This document shows, in pieces, positions 34,834 to 43,106 of a stretch of 64,000 nt of DNA. This DNA comes from Pseudomonas entomophila (lineage in GTDB: Bacteria; Pseudomonadota; Gammaproteobacteria; Pseudomonadales; Pseudomonadaceae). The stretch is taken from positions 1-64,000 of the forward strand of contig NZ_JAAMQJ010000024.1 of assembly GCF_013523125.1 (NCBI RefSeq), in the 5' to 3' direction. Under the pieces are notes generated by a model. That model was not told the origin of the DNA. It did not search any database and worked only from the letters and a program-made list of their open reading frames with translations. The position numbers were made by a program, and so were the translations under genes. Positions within the stretch are counted from its first letter, which is position 1. Every line of letters begins with the position of its first letter.

Positions 34834-36084
34834 TCAAAACCTCCCCAACCGGTAAGCCGCCAGGCCCTCCCCGCCCGCCTGTTCAGCCAGGCGGCCGACC
34901 CATTCGGCGGTCACGGCGGCCTGGGTCAGCCCCAGGTGCTGGTGACCGAAGGCCAGCAGCACGCGGCCGTCACAGACCCGGTCGATCACCGGCAGCGAAT
35001 CGGGCAACGACGGGCGAAACCCCATCCAGGGCGTGGCGTCGCGTGCGTCGAGCGGCTGCCTGAACAGCCCCTCGCTCAGGCGGTGCAGTTGCCAGGCACG
35101 CTGCATGTTCGCCGGTGCGTGCAGCCCGGCGAACTCCACCGTGCCGGCCAGGCGCAGCCCCTCGGCCATGGGCGTCATGATGAACCTGCGCTCCAGTGAG
35201 GTGACCGCGAACGGTAGCCGCTGGTGTTCGTGAGGCAGCATCAGGTGATAGCCGCGCTCGGTGTCCAGGGGCACCCGCGTGCCGGTGAGCGCCTGGGTCA
35301 GTCGCGCGGAATGCGCGCCACAACTGATCAGCACCTGGCGAGCGGTCAGCACCCCGTGGTCGCTGCGCAGGCTGACCCCGTCGCCGTGTAGCCAGCCGTC
35401 GTCGACCTGCGCCTGGAGAAAGCGCACGCCGCTGGCCTGGGCGGCGGCGAACAGCTCACGCACCACGCGGTAGGGGTCGAGGAAATGCCCGGTGCGCGGG
35501 AAGTACAGGCCACCGCGCACCCCCTCGCTGAGCTGGGGCGCGGCCGTCTGGATCGCGTCAGCCGGCCAGGCCTCGACCGGTACGTCGTGCTGCTGCAGGC
35601 GTGTGCGCAGCGCCTCGAGCACGGCCTGCGACTCGGCCCGCTCGAACACCAGCAGCGAGCCGTCCTCGCGAAACAGATCACTGCGGCCGATGGACGTCAG
35701 CAACCGCTGCCAGGCGCCCAGGCTGGTTTCGTTCAACGTGCGCAGCCCCGCCACGCTGCGCTGGAAGGGCACCGGGCGCAGGTTGAGCAACAGCCGGGTG
35801 AACCAGGGCGTGGCCGTGGGCAGGTATTTCCAGTCCAGGCGCAGTGGGCCCATCGGGTCGCACAGCATGCCGGGCAGGCGCTTGAGGATCGACAGGTCGG
35901 CGATCGGGAACACCTGCTCGGTGGCCAGGTGCCCGGCGTTGCCGAAGGACGCGCCCTGGCCCGGCGCCTGCCGGTCGATCAGGGTGACCCGACGGCCCTG
36001 GCGCACCAGCTGCAGGGCACAGGCGACACCGACGATGCCGGCGCCCACCACCAGCAGGTCGTGGTCAGGATGAGGATCGTGCAT
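34834..36084 (-). CDS. FAD-dependent D-hydroxyproline dehydrogenase (DadA-like)
   Basis: A 416-residue DadA-type flavoprotein. The FAD motif is VVGAGIVGVACALQLVRQG near residue 11, and the C-terminal GRVLLAFGHQHLGLTQAAVT is typical of the family. In the hydroxyproline pathway this enzyme oxidises cis-4-hydroxy-D-proline to 1-pyrroline-4-hydroxy-2-carboxylate. It is last in the operon, 3 bases after the semialdehyde dehydrogenase, and its neighbours supply the other steps, which favours this substrate over other D-amino acids. Confidence 0.88.
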   Translation of the reverse strand: MHDPHPDHDLLVVGAGIVGVACALQLVRQGRRVTLIDRQAPGQGASFGNAGHLATEQVFPIADLSILKRLPGMLCDPMGPLRLDWKYLPTATPWFTRLLLNLRPVPFQRSVAGLRTLNETSLGAWQRLLTSIGRSDLFREDGSLLVFERAESQAVLEALRTRLQQHDVPVEAWPADAIQTAAPQLSEGVRGGLYFPRTGHFLDPYRVVRELFAAAQASGVRFLQAQVDDGWLHGDGVSLRSDHGVLTARQVLISCGAHSARLTQALTGTRVPLDTERGYHLMLPHEHQRLPFAVTSLERRFIMTPMAEGLRLAGTVEFAGLHAPANMQRAWQLHRLSEGLFRQPLDARDATPWMGFRPSLPDSLPVIDRVCDGRVLLAFGHQHLGLTQAAVTAEWVGRLAEQAGGEGLAAYRLGRF

Positions 36085-36087
36085 GGG

Positions 36088-37665
36088 TCAGCCTTCCCGT
36101 TCGCCGTCGAGCAGACGCCGCAAGTGCAGCGGGTTGGCAGGCTTGAGCGCCTCGGGCAGCAACGCCTCGGGGAAGCCCTGGTAGCACACCGGGCGCAGGA
36201 AGCGCTGGATGGCCGCCGTGCCCACCGAGGTGCTGCGCGCATCGGAGGTGGCCGGGAACGGCCCGCCGTGCACCATGGCATCGCACACCTCGACGCCGGT
36301 GGGCCAGGCGTTGACCAGGAGGCGCCCGGCCTTGCGCTCCAGCGTCGGCAGCAAAGCCTGAGCGCGAGCCAGATCGCCATCGTCCAGGTGCAGGGTAGCC
36401 GTCAGCTGCCCTTCCAGGTGCTCGGCGACCTGATGCATCTGCGCATCGCTGTCGCAGATCACCAGCAGGGCCGTGGCGCCGAAGACCTCGGCCTGCAACC
36501 CAGGCTCGTCGAGAAACGCCTGGGCCTGGGTGACGAACAGGTGCGCCTGGCCCTGGTTCGGACCGGTGCCGGGCTGCCCCTGGGCGACCACCTCGGCCTG
36601 GGCCTGGGCGCCCAAGGCCTCCACGCCCGCCTGATACGCGCTGAAGATCCCGGGCGTGAGCATGGTCTGCGCGGGGCTCTGGTGCAGCGGCTCGCTGGCG
36701 CAGGCGATAAACCGTTGCAGGGCCGGGCCTTGCCGGGCGACCAGCAGCCCAGGGTTGGTGCAGAACTGCCCGGCGCCCTGGATCAGCGAGGCGACGAACC
36801 CTTGGGCCAGCGCCTCGGCCCGTGCGCTCAGGGCGGCTTCGAACAGGAACACCGGGTTGATCGAGCTCATTTCCGCGTAGACGGGAATGGGCTCGGAACG
36901 CGACTGCGCCGCCTGACACAAGGCAAGCCCGCCGCTGCGCGAGCCGGTGAAGCCGACGGCCTTGATGCGCGGGTCGCTGACCAGGGCGATACCGATCGCG
37001 TGCCCCGATCCGTGCAGCAGGGAAAAGACCCCGTCCGGCAAGCCACAGGCCTGCACGGCGCGGGCTACGGCCTGGCCGACCAGCTCGCTGGTGCCAGGGT
37101 GGGCGCCATGGGCCTTGACCACCACCGGGCAGCCGGCCGCCAGGGCCGAGGCGGTGTCGCCCCCGGCCACCGAGAAGGCCAGGGGGAAGTTGCTGGCGCC
37201 GAACACGGCGACCGGGCCCAGCGCGATCTGCCGCTGGCGCAGGTCGGGCCGAGCCAGCGGCTGGCGTGCAGGCTGCGCGGTGTCGACACGCACGTCGAGC
37301 CACTCACCGGCCCGAACGACCCGGGCGAACGTGCGCAGTTGCCCGCACGTCCGCGCCCGCTCGCCCTGAAGCCGTGCGATCGACAAGCCGCTCTCGGCGG
37401 CGGCGCGTTCGATCAGCACCTCGCCCAGCGCCTCGATTTCCTGGGCGATGGTCTCGAGAAACCGGGCGCGCGCCTCCAGCGACGTCTCGCGGTAGCGGTC
37501 GAACGCCGATGCGGCCAGGGCGCAGGCACGGTCCACATGGTGGGCGTCGCCGCCCTGGTAGATCGGTGCCAGCGCCTGGCCGGTGCTCGGGTCGATGGCC
37601 TGGATGGCCTCGCGGGTGCCGGCCACGGGTGTCTGGCCGATCAGCATCTTGCCTGTCAGGGTCAT
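36088..37665 (-). CDS. 2-oxoglutarate semialdehyde dehydrogenase
   Basis: A 525-residue NAD(P)-dependent aldehyde dehydrogenase that would make 2-oxoglutarate, the last step of hydroxyproline breakdown. Seen: [20 protein letters not shown] (oxyanion Asn), the cofactor-domain GFTGSRSGG, the general-base Glu in [11 protein letters not shown], and the catalytic Cys in [10 protein letters not shown]. The EMSSINP and QFCTNPG forms are those of hydroxyproline-induced KGSA dehydrogenases. The start at 37665 has GGAGG upstream. Operon context supports the substrate. Confidence 0.9.
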   Translation of the reverse strand: MTLTGKMLIGQTPVAGTREAIQAIDPSTGQALAPIYQGGDAHHVDRACALAASAFDRYRETSLEARARFLETIAQEIEALGEVLIERAAAESGLSIARLQGERARTCGQLRTFARVVRAGEWLDVRVDTAQPARQPLARPDLRQRQIALGPVAVFGASNFPLAFSVAGGDTASALAAGCPVVVKAHGAHPGTSELVGQAVARAVQACGLPDGVFSLLHGSGHAIGIALVSDPRIKAVGFTGSRSGGLALCQAAQSRSEPIPVYAEMSSINPVFLFEAALSARAEALAQGFVASLIQGAGQFCTNPGLLVARQGPALQRFIACASEPLHQSPAQTMLTPGIFSAYQAGVEALGAQAQAEVVAQGQPGTGPNQGQAHLFVTQAQAFLDEPGLQAEVFGATALLVICDSDAQMHQVAEHLEGQLTATLHLDDGDLARAQALLPTLERKAGRLLVNAWPTGVEVCDAMVHGGPFPATSDARSTSVGTAAIQRFLRPVCYQGFPEALLPEALKPANPLHLRRLLDGEREG

Positions 37666-37721
37666 GGAGCCTCCAGTCGAGTTCAAGGGCATCCGGGGGC
37701 CGCCTGGCAGCCCCCGCGTGG

Positions 37722-38669
37722 TCAGGCGACGTTCTGCTGCGCCGACCAGTCGGCGTACCAGGTGCGGAACAGGCTGTACTGCTGCTCGGCGTAGCGGCGC
37801 TGGGCCTCGCTGAGTACATCGCTGGCGTTGAAGTGCAGGCCATATTCGGTGTCGCCGTTGAGCACCATCAGGTGCTTGTAGTACAGCACCAGGTCGCAGC
37901 CTTCATCGAACGACGAGAGCACCGCCAGGGCGGCTTCCAGCTCACGCGCCAGGCGCCGCGCACGGGCATCGCCCTTGGCCGCCTGCTTGCTCAGGCTCAC
38001 CAGGTGCAGCACTTCGCGTGGCAGGGCGTTGCCGATGCCGGTGATGGCACCGGTGGCGTTGCAGTTGACGAAGCCGTGCACGACCTGGGTATCGACCCCG
38101 ACCATCAGGGTCACGTCGTCGTCCTGGGAGGTGATGTGCTCGGCGGCATAGCGCAGGTCGGCGCCGCCGCCGAATTCCTTGAAGCCGATCAGGTTGGGGA
38201 ACTCGCGGCGCAATGCGAAGAACAGCTCGGCGCGGGTGGCGAAGCCATAGTAGGGGCTGTTGTAGATCACGGCAGGCAACGCGGGTGCGGCCGCCAGGAT
38301 GGCGGAAAAGTGATGCTGCTGGGCGATGTGCGAGGCGCCGCGGCTGAGCACGCGCGGGATGACCATCAGGCCGGCCGCGCCGACCTGGGCCGCATGCGTC
38401 GCATGGGACACCGCCTCACGGGTATTGACCGCTCCGGTGCCGACGATGGTCGGTACACCTGCGGCCACCAGGCGCGCCACGCCCTCCTGGCGCTCGGCCT
38501 CGGTCAGCAGGGGCCAGTCGCCCATCGAGCCGCAGTACACCACCGCACTCATGCCGGCCTCGATCAGCTCGCGGCCCTTGCGCACCAGGGCGTCGAAGTC
38601 GGGCGTGCGGTCCGGTGTGCACGGGGTCATCAGGGCAGGCATGGTGCCGGTGAAGATGCTGGTGTTCAT
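37722..38669 (-). CDS. 1-pyrroline-4-hydroxy-2-carboxylate deaminase (DHDPS family)
   Basis: A 315-residue class I aldolase of the dihydrodipicolinate synthase family. The Schiff-base Lys is in LIGFKEFGG and the catalytic Tyr in [10 protein letters not shown]; the N-terminus is [17 protein letters not shown]. Its role here would be to remove ammonia from 1-pyrroline-4-hydroxy-2-carboxylate, giving 2-oxoglutarate semialdehyde for the next enzyme. The assignment rests on position between epimerase and KGSA dehydrogenase genes; a lysine-synthesis role is unlikely in this operon. Confidence 0.88.
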   Translation of the reverse strand: MNTSIFTGTMPALMTPCTPDRTPDFDALVRKGRELIEAGMSAVVYCGSMGDWPLLTEAERQEGVARLVAAGVPTIVGTGAVNTREAVSHATHAAQVGAAGLMVIPRVLSRGASHIAQQHHFSAILAAAPALPAVIYNSPYYGFATRAELFFALRREFPNLIGFKEFGGGADLRYAAEHITSQDDDVTLMVGVDTQVVHGFVNCNATGAITGIGNALPREVLHLVSLSKQAAKGDARARRLARELEAALAVLSSFDEGCDLVLYYKHLMVLNGDTEYGLHFNASDVLSEAQRRYAEQQYSLFRTWYADWSAQQNVA

Positions 38670-38705
38670 GGTTGTCGCTCCTTATGGTCATGGGGGAAGG
38701 CGGGG

Positions 38706-39632
38706 TCAGATGCCCCAGGCGAACGGGTCCTGTTCGTCGATCAGCAGCGTGCTGTCGGCCGTGAGGTGCGCCCGCCCGGTGATGAACGGACGAATGCGCT
38801 CGCCGTCGCGCTCGTAGCGACCCTGGAACCGGCTGCCGGTGATGCTGGCCTGGACCCAGGTCTGGCCGGGGGCGAGCGTGCCGTCGGCGGCCAGGCAGGC
38901 CAGCTTGGCGCTGGTGCCAGTGCCGCAGGGCGAACGGTCGTAGGCCTTGCCTGGGCACATCACGAAATTGCGGCTGTCGGCCTCGGCATCGTCGGCGAAC
39001 AGCTCGACATGGTCGATGGGCGCGCCGTGTTCGCCAGTGATGCCCTGGTCGGCCAGCGCCTCGAGCAGGGCCCAGGTGTAGGTGGTGAGCGCCTCGCGGT
39101 TGTCCAGCGTGAGGGTCTGGCCGTGCTCGGCGACCAGAAAGAACCAGTTGCCGCCCCAGGCGATGTCGCCGTGCACCACGCCATGGCCCGGCAGCGCGAC
39201 GGCCACCTGCTGCCGGTAGCGATAGGACGGCACGTTGCCGACGGTGACGGCGCCGTCCTCGTGGAGGGTGGCGCTCACCTGGCCGACCGGCGTGTCGATC
39301 AGGTGCACGCCGGGCATGATCAGCCCCAGGTGCTGCAGCGAGGCGATCAGACCAATGGTGCCGTGACCGCACATGTTCAGGTAACCGGCGTTGTTGAAGA
39401 AGATCACCCCGCATGTAGCCTCGGGCGATACCGCTGGGGTATACAACGCGCCTACCAGCACATCGTTGCCCCGTGGCTCGAGCAGGCAGGCTCGTCGCCA
39501 GTGGTCGTGCTGTTCGCGCAGCTCGTCGCGGCGCTGGGCCATGTCGCGCCCGTACAGGGTGGGAAAGCCGTTCATGACCAGCCGGGTGGGCTCGCCGCCG
39601 GTGTGGGAATCGATGACATGGATGCGTTTCAT
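38706..39632 (-). CDS. 4-hydroxyproline 2-epimerase
   Basis: A 308-residue proline-racemase family enzyme that turns trans-4-hydroxy-L-proline into cis-4-hydroxy-D-proline. The paired catalytic cysteines are Cys88 (NMCGHGTIG) and about Cys236 ([10 protein letters not shown]); both are present, which marks an epimerase rather than a dehydratase. The start at 39632 begins [15 protein letters not shown], the family start. It follows the permease gene by 31 bases. Confidence 0.94.
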   Translation of the reverse strand: MKRIHVIDSHTGGEPTRLVMNGFPTLYGRDMAQRRDELREQHDHWRRACLLEPRGNDVLVGALYTPAVSPEATCGVIFFNNAGYLNMCGHGTIGLIASLQHLGLIMPGVHLIDTPVGQVSATLHEDGAVTVGNVPSYRYRQQVAVALPGHGVVHGDIAWGGNWFFLVAEHGQTLTLDNREALTTYTWALLEALADQGITGEHGAPIDHVELFADDAEADSRNFVMCPGKAYDRSPCGTGTSAKLACLAADGTLAPGQTWVQASITGSRFQGRYERDGERIRPFITGRAHLTADSTLLIDEQDPFAWGI

Positions 39633-39663
39633 GGGCGTGTCCTGTGCAAGAAGCTCGAACATC

Positions 39664-41280
39664 TCAAGAGGCGATGACTGCAGCGTGCGGCGCGGCGGCC
39701 CGTTCGGTGTCGGTCTCGCTTTCGTCGTCGCTGTCCAGCCGTATCAGGTGTGCCGGCACGCCGGTGGCCGCGCCCCAGTAGTAGATGCCCAGGGCGCACA
39801 CGGCCACGATCAAGGTGTCCGCCGGATGGCCGATGACGCCCAGGCCGCCGAAGCTGCCCAGCCAGGACAGCAGGATGGTCACGGCGTAGAAGCCGATCAG
39901 CCAGGCCGAGCTGCGCACCTGCTGAGCCAGCGACAGGTGCTCGGTGGGCACGAAGCGGGCACACAGCAGGTACAGGCCGAACATCACGATCTGTAGGGCC
40001 AGCAGCCAGGACACGGTGTTCCAGCCGGACCAGTACACGATCAGCGCGGCGATGATGAACGACAGCGGGCCGAGCACGCCCATGCCCATGACCCGGAACG
40101 GGCGCGGCAGGTCAGGCGCGTTGCGGCGCAGGGCGGCGACGGTGACCGGAGCCACGGCGTAACTCAGCACCAGCGCGGCCGAGACCACGTTGATCAGCGC
40201 TTCCCAGGACGGGAACGGCAGCGTCCAGAACACCGACAGCGCGAAGGTCAGCCACAGGGCCGGCCGCGGGATACCGGATTCGGCGTCGATGCGGGTGAAG
40301 TAGCGGAAGAAAGTCCCGGTCTGCGCCCAGCCGTAAATCACGCGCGGGGTGGCGTTCATGTAGATGTTGCCGCAGCCGCTCGGCGAGATCACCGCATCGG
40401 CCACCACCAGGTAGGCCAGCCAACCGACGCCCAGGGCCAGGGCGATGTCGCGGTAGGGCAGCGCCAGCGCCTGGGTTACGCCGGCCCAGCCGTCGACCAG
40501 CATTTCGGTCGGCACGCTGCCGAGAAAGGCCAGTTGCAGCAAAGCGTAGATCGCCGTGGACAGCAGTACCGAAAGGATCAGCGCGATGGGGATGGTGCGC
40601 TGTGGATTCTTCACCTCGCTGGCGACCGAAATGATCGGTGTCAGCCCGAGGTAGGCGAAGATGATGCCACCGGCCGACACGGCCATTTCCACGCCGGACA
40701 GGCCGAACGGGGCAAAGCCCTGGACCTCGAGGTTTTCCGGTTTGAAGAAGGTGAACAGCACGCCGATCACCAGCAGTGGCACGATGAACTTGAACACGCT
40801 GATCAGGTTGTTGGCCTTGGCGAAGGTCTTCACGCTGCGGTAGTTGAGGAAGAAGAACAGCCCCAGCAGGGCGAACTGCACCAGCCACCCCAGCACCGTC
40901 GGGTCACTAGAGCCGGTCTTGGTCAGCGCGGGGAACCAGGCGGCGGCGTACTGCCGCGAGGCGACCACTTCGATGGCGATCAGGCTGGAAAAGGCGATCA
41001 GGGTGATGAAGCCCATCAGGTAGCCGAGCAACGGGCCGTGGGAGTACACCGGGTAACGCACCACGCCGCCAGCGCGCGGCAAGGCGGCGCCCAGCTCGCA
41101 GTAGACGATGCCCAGCAACAGCACGGCGAAGCCGCCGAGGAACCAGGAGAGAATGCCGGCCGGCCCGGCGATGGCCGAGACGTGGCTGGCGGCGAACAAC
41201 CAGCCGGAGCCGAAGATGGCGCCCAGGCCGATGAAGGTGAGGTCCAGCAGGGAGAGCTGTTTCTTGAATTTGCCTGACAT
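39664..41280 (-). CDS. APC-family amino-acid permease, probably for hydroxyproline
   Basis: A 538-residue inner-membrane permease with 12 or more hydrophobic segments. The N-terminal [18 protein letters not shown] and [13 protein letters not shown] match the amino acid-polyamine-organocation family. It is the first gene of the minus-strand operon that breaks down hydroxyproline, so it most likely brings that compound in; this substrate is inferred from context. The C-terminus is a charged cytoplasmic tail. Confidence 0.88.
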   Translation of the reverse strand: MSGKFKKQLSLLDLTFIGLGAIFGSGWLFAASHVSAIAGPAGILSWFLGGFAVLLLGIVYCELGAALPRAGGVVRYPVYSHGPLLGYLMGFITLIAFSSLIAIEVVASRQYAAAWFPALTKTGSSDPTVLGWLVQFALLGLFFFLNYRSVKTFAKANNLISVFKFIVPLLVIGVLFTFFKPENLEVQGFAPFGLSGVEMAVSAGGIIFAYLGLTPIISVASEVKNPQRTIPIALILSVLLSTAIYALLQLAFLGSVPTEMLVDGWAGVTQALALPYRDIALALGVGWLAYLVVADAVISPSGCGNIYMNATPRVIYGWAQTGTFFRYFTRIDAESGIPRPALWLTFALSVFWTLPFPSWEALINVVSAALVLSYAVAPVTVAALRRNAPDLPRPFRVMGMGVLGPLSFIIAALIVYWSGWNTVSWLLALQIVMFGLYLLCARFVPTEHLSLAQQVRSSAWLIGFYAVTILLSWLGSFGGLGVIGHPADTLIVAVCALGIYYWGAATGVPAHLIRLDSDDESETDTERAAAPHAAVIAS

Positions 41281-41605
41281 GGGTTCGCCTTTTTGTTGGT
41301 TATTGGATAGGCAGGTCTGTCACGAAAACGGTGGGGCGTGCCGCGTTGTGATGGGAGGGGGCGGCTTGCGTGGGACATAGCGTGAACCGAAGCGGGATTC
41401 GGTTCTTGATGGTTTTCCACGGCCGGGAAGACGAAATCGGCATAGTGCGAGAAAAGACTGGCGGTCGCCTGAGGAGGATGGCTAGGCTGTAGGCCTTGTC
41501 GCACAAGGGCTGTAGCGCCACAGGGTTTGGCTGTCAGACGGCGAGCGCCCGAGCGTCCTTGTGCAGAGGCTTTCGAACAGGCTTGACCGCACCGAGACGA
41601 ACCGC
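41281..41605. other. Divergent control region of the hydroxyproline operon
   Basis: About 325 bases between the permease and the AraC-type regulator. Promoters for both directions must lie here, but no clear paired AraC site or -35/-10 could be singled out by eye. Confidence 0.45.
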
Positions 41606-42385
41606 ATGCCTGCCAGTACCCTGGAACACCTGTACCGCGGCCTGGACCAGCACCGCCCTGCCTCGCTCGAGGCCTTGCTGGGCAGTGTCGTTCTGCTGTT
41701 GCCCATCCTCGACGCCCTTCCCAGTGCAGCGATCTTCATCAAGGACCTCGACGCCCGCTACGTGCTGGCCAACCACACCCTGGTGCGGCGCTGTGGCCTC
41801 AAGGACCTGGCGCCGCTGTTGGGCAAAACCAGTGCCGAGGTGTTCCCGGCGCAACTGGGGCCGGGTTACACCGAGCAGGATCGCCGCGTGCTCGAGCATG
41901 GATGGGTGCTGGAGGATCAACTGGAGTTGCACCTGTACGGCACCCGTGAGGCCGGCTGGTGCCTGACCCACAAGCGTCCACTGCACGATGCAAGCGGCGC
42001 CATCATCGGCCTGGTCGGCACCTCGGTCGATCTCGAGTCGGCCGCCGATACGCACCCGGCGTACCAGCGCCTGGCGGCGGTGGACGAGCATATCCGCCAG
42101 CATTTTCACCGGCCGATCAGCCTGCGTGAACTGACGCGGATCGCGGGCTTGTCGGTGGCGCAGTTGGAGCGCTACTGCAAACGGATCTTCCACCTCACGC
42201 CGCGGCAGATGATCCACAAGGCGCGCCTAGAACAGGCGCATCGGCTGCTGCACACCGAGGTGCCGATCATCGAGGTGGCGATGCAGTGTGGGTATACGGA
42301 CCACAGTGCGTTCAGCCGGCAGTTCAAGCAGCTGACGGGATTTACGCCACGGCAGTATCGGCAGGCGACGGGGGGTGGGGGCTGA
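41606..42385 (+). CDS. AraC-family regulator with N-terminal PAS-like domain
   Basis: A 259-residue regulator. The N-terminal half reads like a PAS sensor (LDALPSAAIFIKDLDARYVL, then a PAC-like GAIIGLVGTSVDLES). The C-terminal AraC domain has two helix-turn-helix units (SLRELTRIAGLSVAQLERYC and EVAMQCGYTDHSAFSRQFKQ), ending GFTPRQYR. The start at 41606 is chosen over an upstream ATG because it begins the conserved part. It is divergent from the hydroxyproline operon and is its likely activator. Confidence 0.88.
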   Translation: MPASTLEHLYRGLDQHRPASLEALLGSVVLLLPILDALPSAAIFIKDLDARYVLANHTLVRRCGLKDLAPLLGKTSAEVFPAQLGPGYTEQDRRVLEHGWVLEDQLELHLYGTREAGWCLTHKRPLHDASGAIIGLVGTSVDLESAADTHPAYQRLAAVDEHIRQHFHRPISLRELTRIAGLSVAQLERYCKRIFHLTPRQMIHKARLEQAHRLLHTEVPIIEVAMQCGYTDHSAFSRQFKQLTGFTPRQYRQATGGGG

Positions 42386-42399
42386 GGGGCGAGGGATGA

Positions 42400-42427
42400 G
42401 CTGCAAGCTGCAAGCTGCAAGCTGCAA
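42400..42427. repeat. GCTGCAA heptamer array, right of the hydroxyproline cluster
   Basis: Four perfect tandem GCTGCAA units directly after the AraC stop codon. They are the reverse complement of the CAGCTTG units at 34795-34829. Together the two arrays bracket the whole hydroxyproline cluster in inverted orientation. Confidence 0.85.
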
Positions 42428-42480
42428 GTGGGGCCGCTGTGCGGCCCTTCGCGGCGCAGGGGCCGCTCCTACAGGAGGGG
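42428..42480. repeat. REP-like palindromic repeat
   Basis: GGGGCCGCTGTGCGGCCC, a 7-bp stem, is followed by TTCGCGGCGCAGGGGCCGCT and CCTACAGG, the tail seen in P. putida REP sequences. A similar tail occurs near 49310. Confidence 0.6.
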
Positions 42481-42512
42481 TTGGGGTTTGTGGTCTTTTT
42501 CGATGGCAAAAG

Positions 42513-42545
42513 AAAAAGGGCATCTCGGTCGAGATGCCCTTTTTA
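42513..42545 (-). terminator. Terminator of the tRNA operon
   Basis: AAAAAGGGCATCTC and GAGATGCCCTTTTT form a 14-bp perfect stem around GGTC. On the minus strand it lies directly after tRNA-Lys and ends in five T residues. It could also stop plus-strand transcription from the AraC gene. Confidence 0.9.
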
Positions 42546-42547
42546 CA

Positions 42548-42623
42548 TGGTGGGTCGTGTAGGATTCGAACCTACGACCAATTGGTTAAAAGCCAACTGC
42601 TCTACCAACTGAGCTAACGACCC
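42548..42623 (-). tRNA. tRNA-Lys (anticodon TTT)
   Basis: A 76-base tRNA with encoded CCA: GGGTCGTTAGCTCAG start, anticodon loop CTTTTAA (TTT), T arm GGTTCGAATCC. Last of three tRNAs transcribed together. Confidence 0.97.
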
Positions 42624-42629
42624 GGAAAA

Positions 42630-42706
42630 TGGTCGGGGTGAGGGGATTCGAACTCCTGACATCCTGCTCCCAAAGCAGGCGCGCTACCGGACTGCGCTAC
42701 ACCCCG
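42630..42706 (-). tRNA. tRNA-Pro (anticodon TGG)
   Basis: A 77-base tRNA with encoded CCA: CGGGGTGTAGCGCAG start typical of tRNA-Pro, anticodon loop TTTGGGA (TGG), T arm AGTTCGAATCC. Six bases separate it from tRNA-Lys. Confidence 0.97.
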
Positions 42707-42710
42707 AAAT

Positions 42711-42786
42711 TGGCTCCGCGACCTGGACTCGAACCAGGGACCCAATGATTAACAGTCATTTGCTCTACCGACTGAGCTATCGCGGA
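42711..42786 (-). tRNA. tRNA-Asn (anticodon GTT)
   Basis: A 76-base tRNA with encoded CCA: TCCGCGATAGCTCAG start, anticodon loop CTGTTAA (GTT), T arm GGTTCGAGTCC. First of the three-tRNA operon, about 210 bases after its promoter. Confidence 0.97.
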
Positions 42787-42993
42787 ACTGCACTTCGTGT
42801 TTCCGATTTCGAAGTCTGTATCACTTCGTGCTCTTCGACTGCCGCATCGCTGCGTTCATGTCTCTGAGGCGACGTATTCTACATCCTTCAAACTGCTTGT
42901 CAACACTTAATTTGCTTTCAACTGATTGATTTGCAAATCGTTTTCAGATCCCGTTACCGCTGGTGATCTGCTTAGTGCCTGACAGCGGGGCGC
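42787..42993. other. Leader of the tRNA operon
   Basis: About 207 bases between the tRNA promoter and tRNA-Asn. It is AT-richer than its surroundings and has no gene. The 5' part of the transcript would be removed by RNase P and other RNases. Confidence 0.5.
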
Positions 42994-43022
42994 ATGTTAA
43001 GACCACTCGAAGGCAAATGCAA
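42994..43022 (-). promoter_or_regulatory. Sigma-70 promoter of the tRNA operon
   Basis: On the minus strand TTGCAT, a 17-base spacer and TAACAT give a good -35/-10 pair, preceded by an A/T-rich run (GAAAAAAAAG) like an UP element. It lies upstream of tRNA-Asn and downstream of clpB. Confidence 0.65.
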
Positions 43023-43058
43023 ACTTTTTTTTCATAACGAACAACACGTTATCGCTGC

Positions 43059-43098
43059 CCTGGCCGCAAACCCCGTAAATACGCGGCGTGCGGCCAGG
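43059..43098 (-). terminator. Hairpin after clpB
   Basis: CCTGGCCGC and GCGGCCAGG pair over 9 bp with a loop of about 22 bases, directly after the clpB stop. There is no T run immediately after it, so its strength is uncertain. Confidence 0.4.
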
Positions 43099-43106
43099 AC
43101 AACGGG

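Noticed and set aside
35485-37794. A 769-codon plus-strand frame
   Set aside because: Runs opposite two genes of the hydroxyproline operon that have clear active sites.
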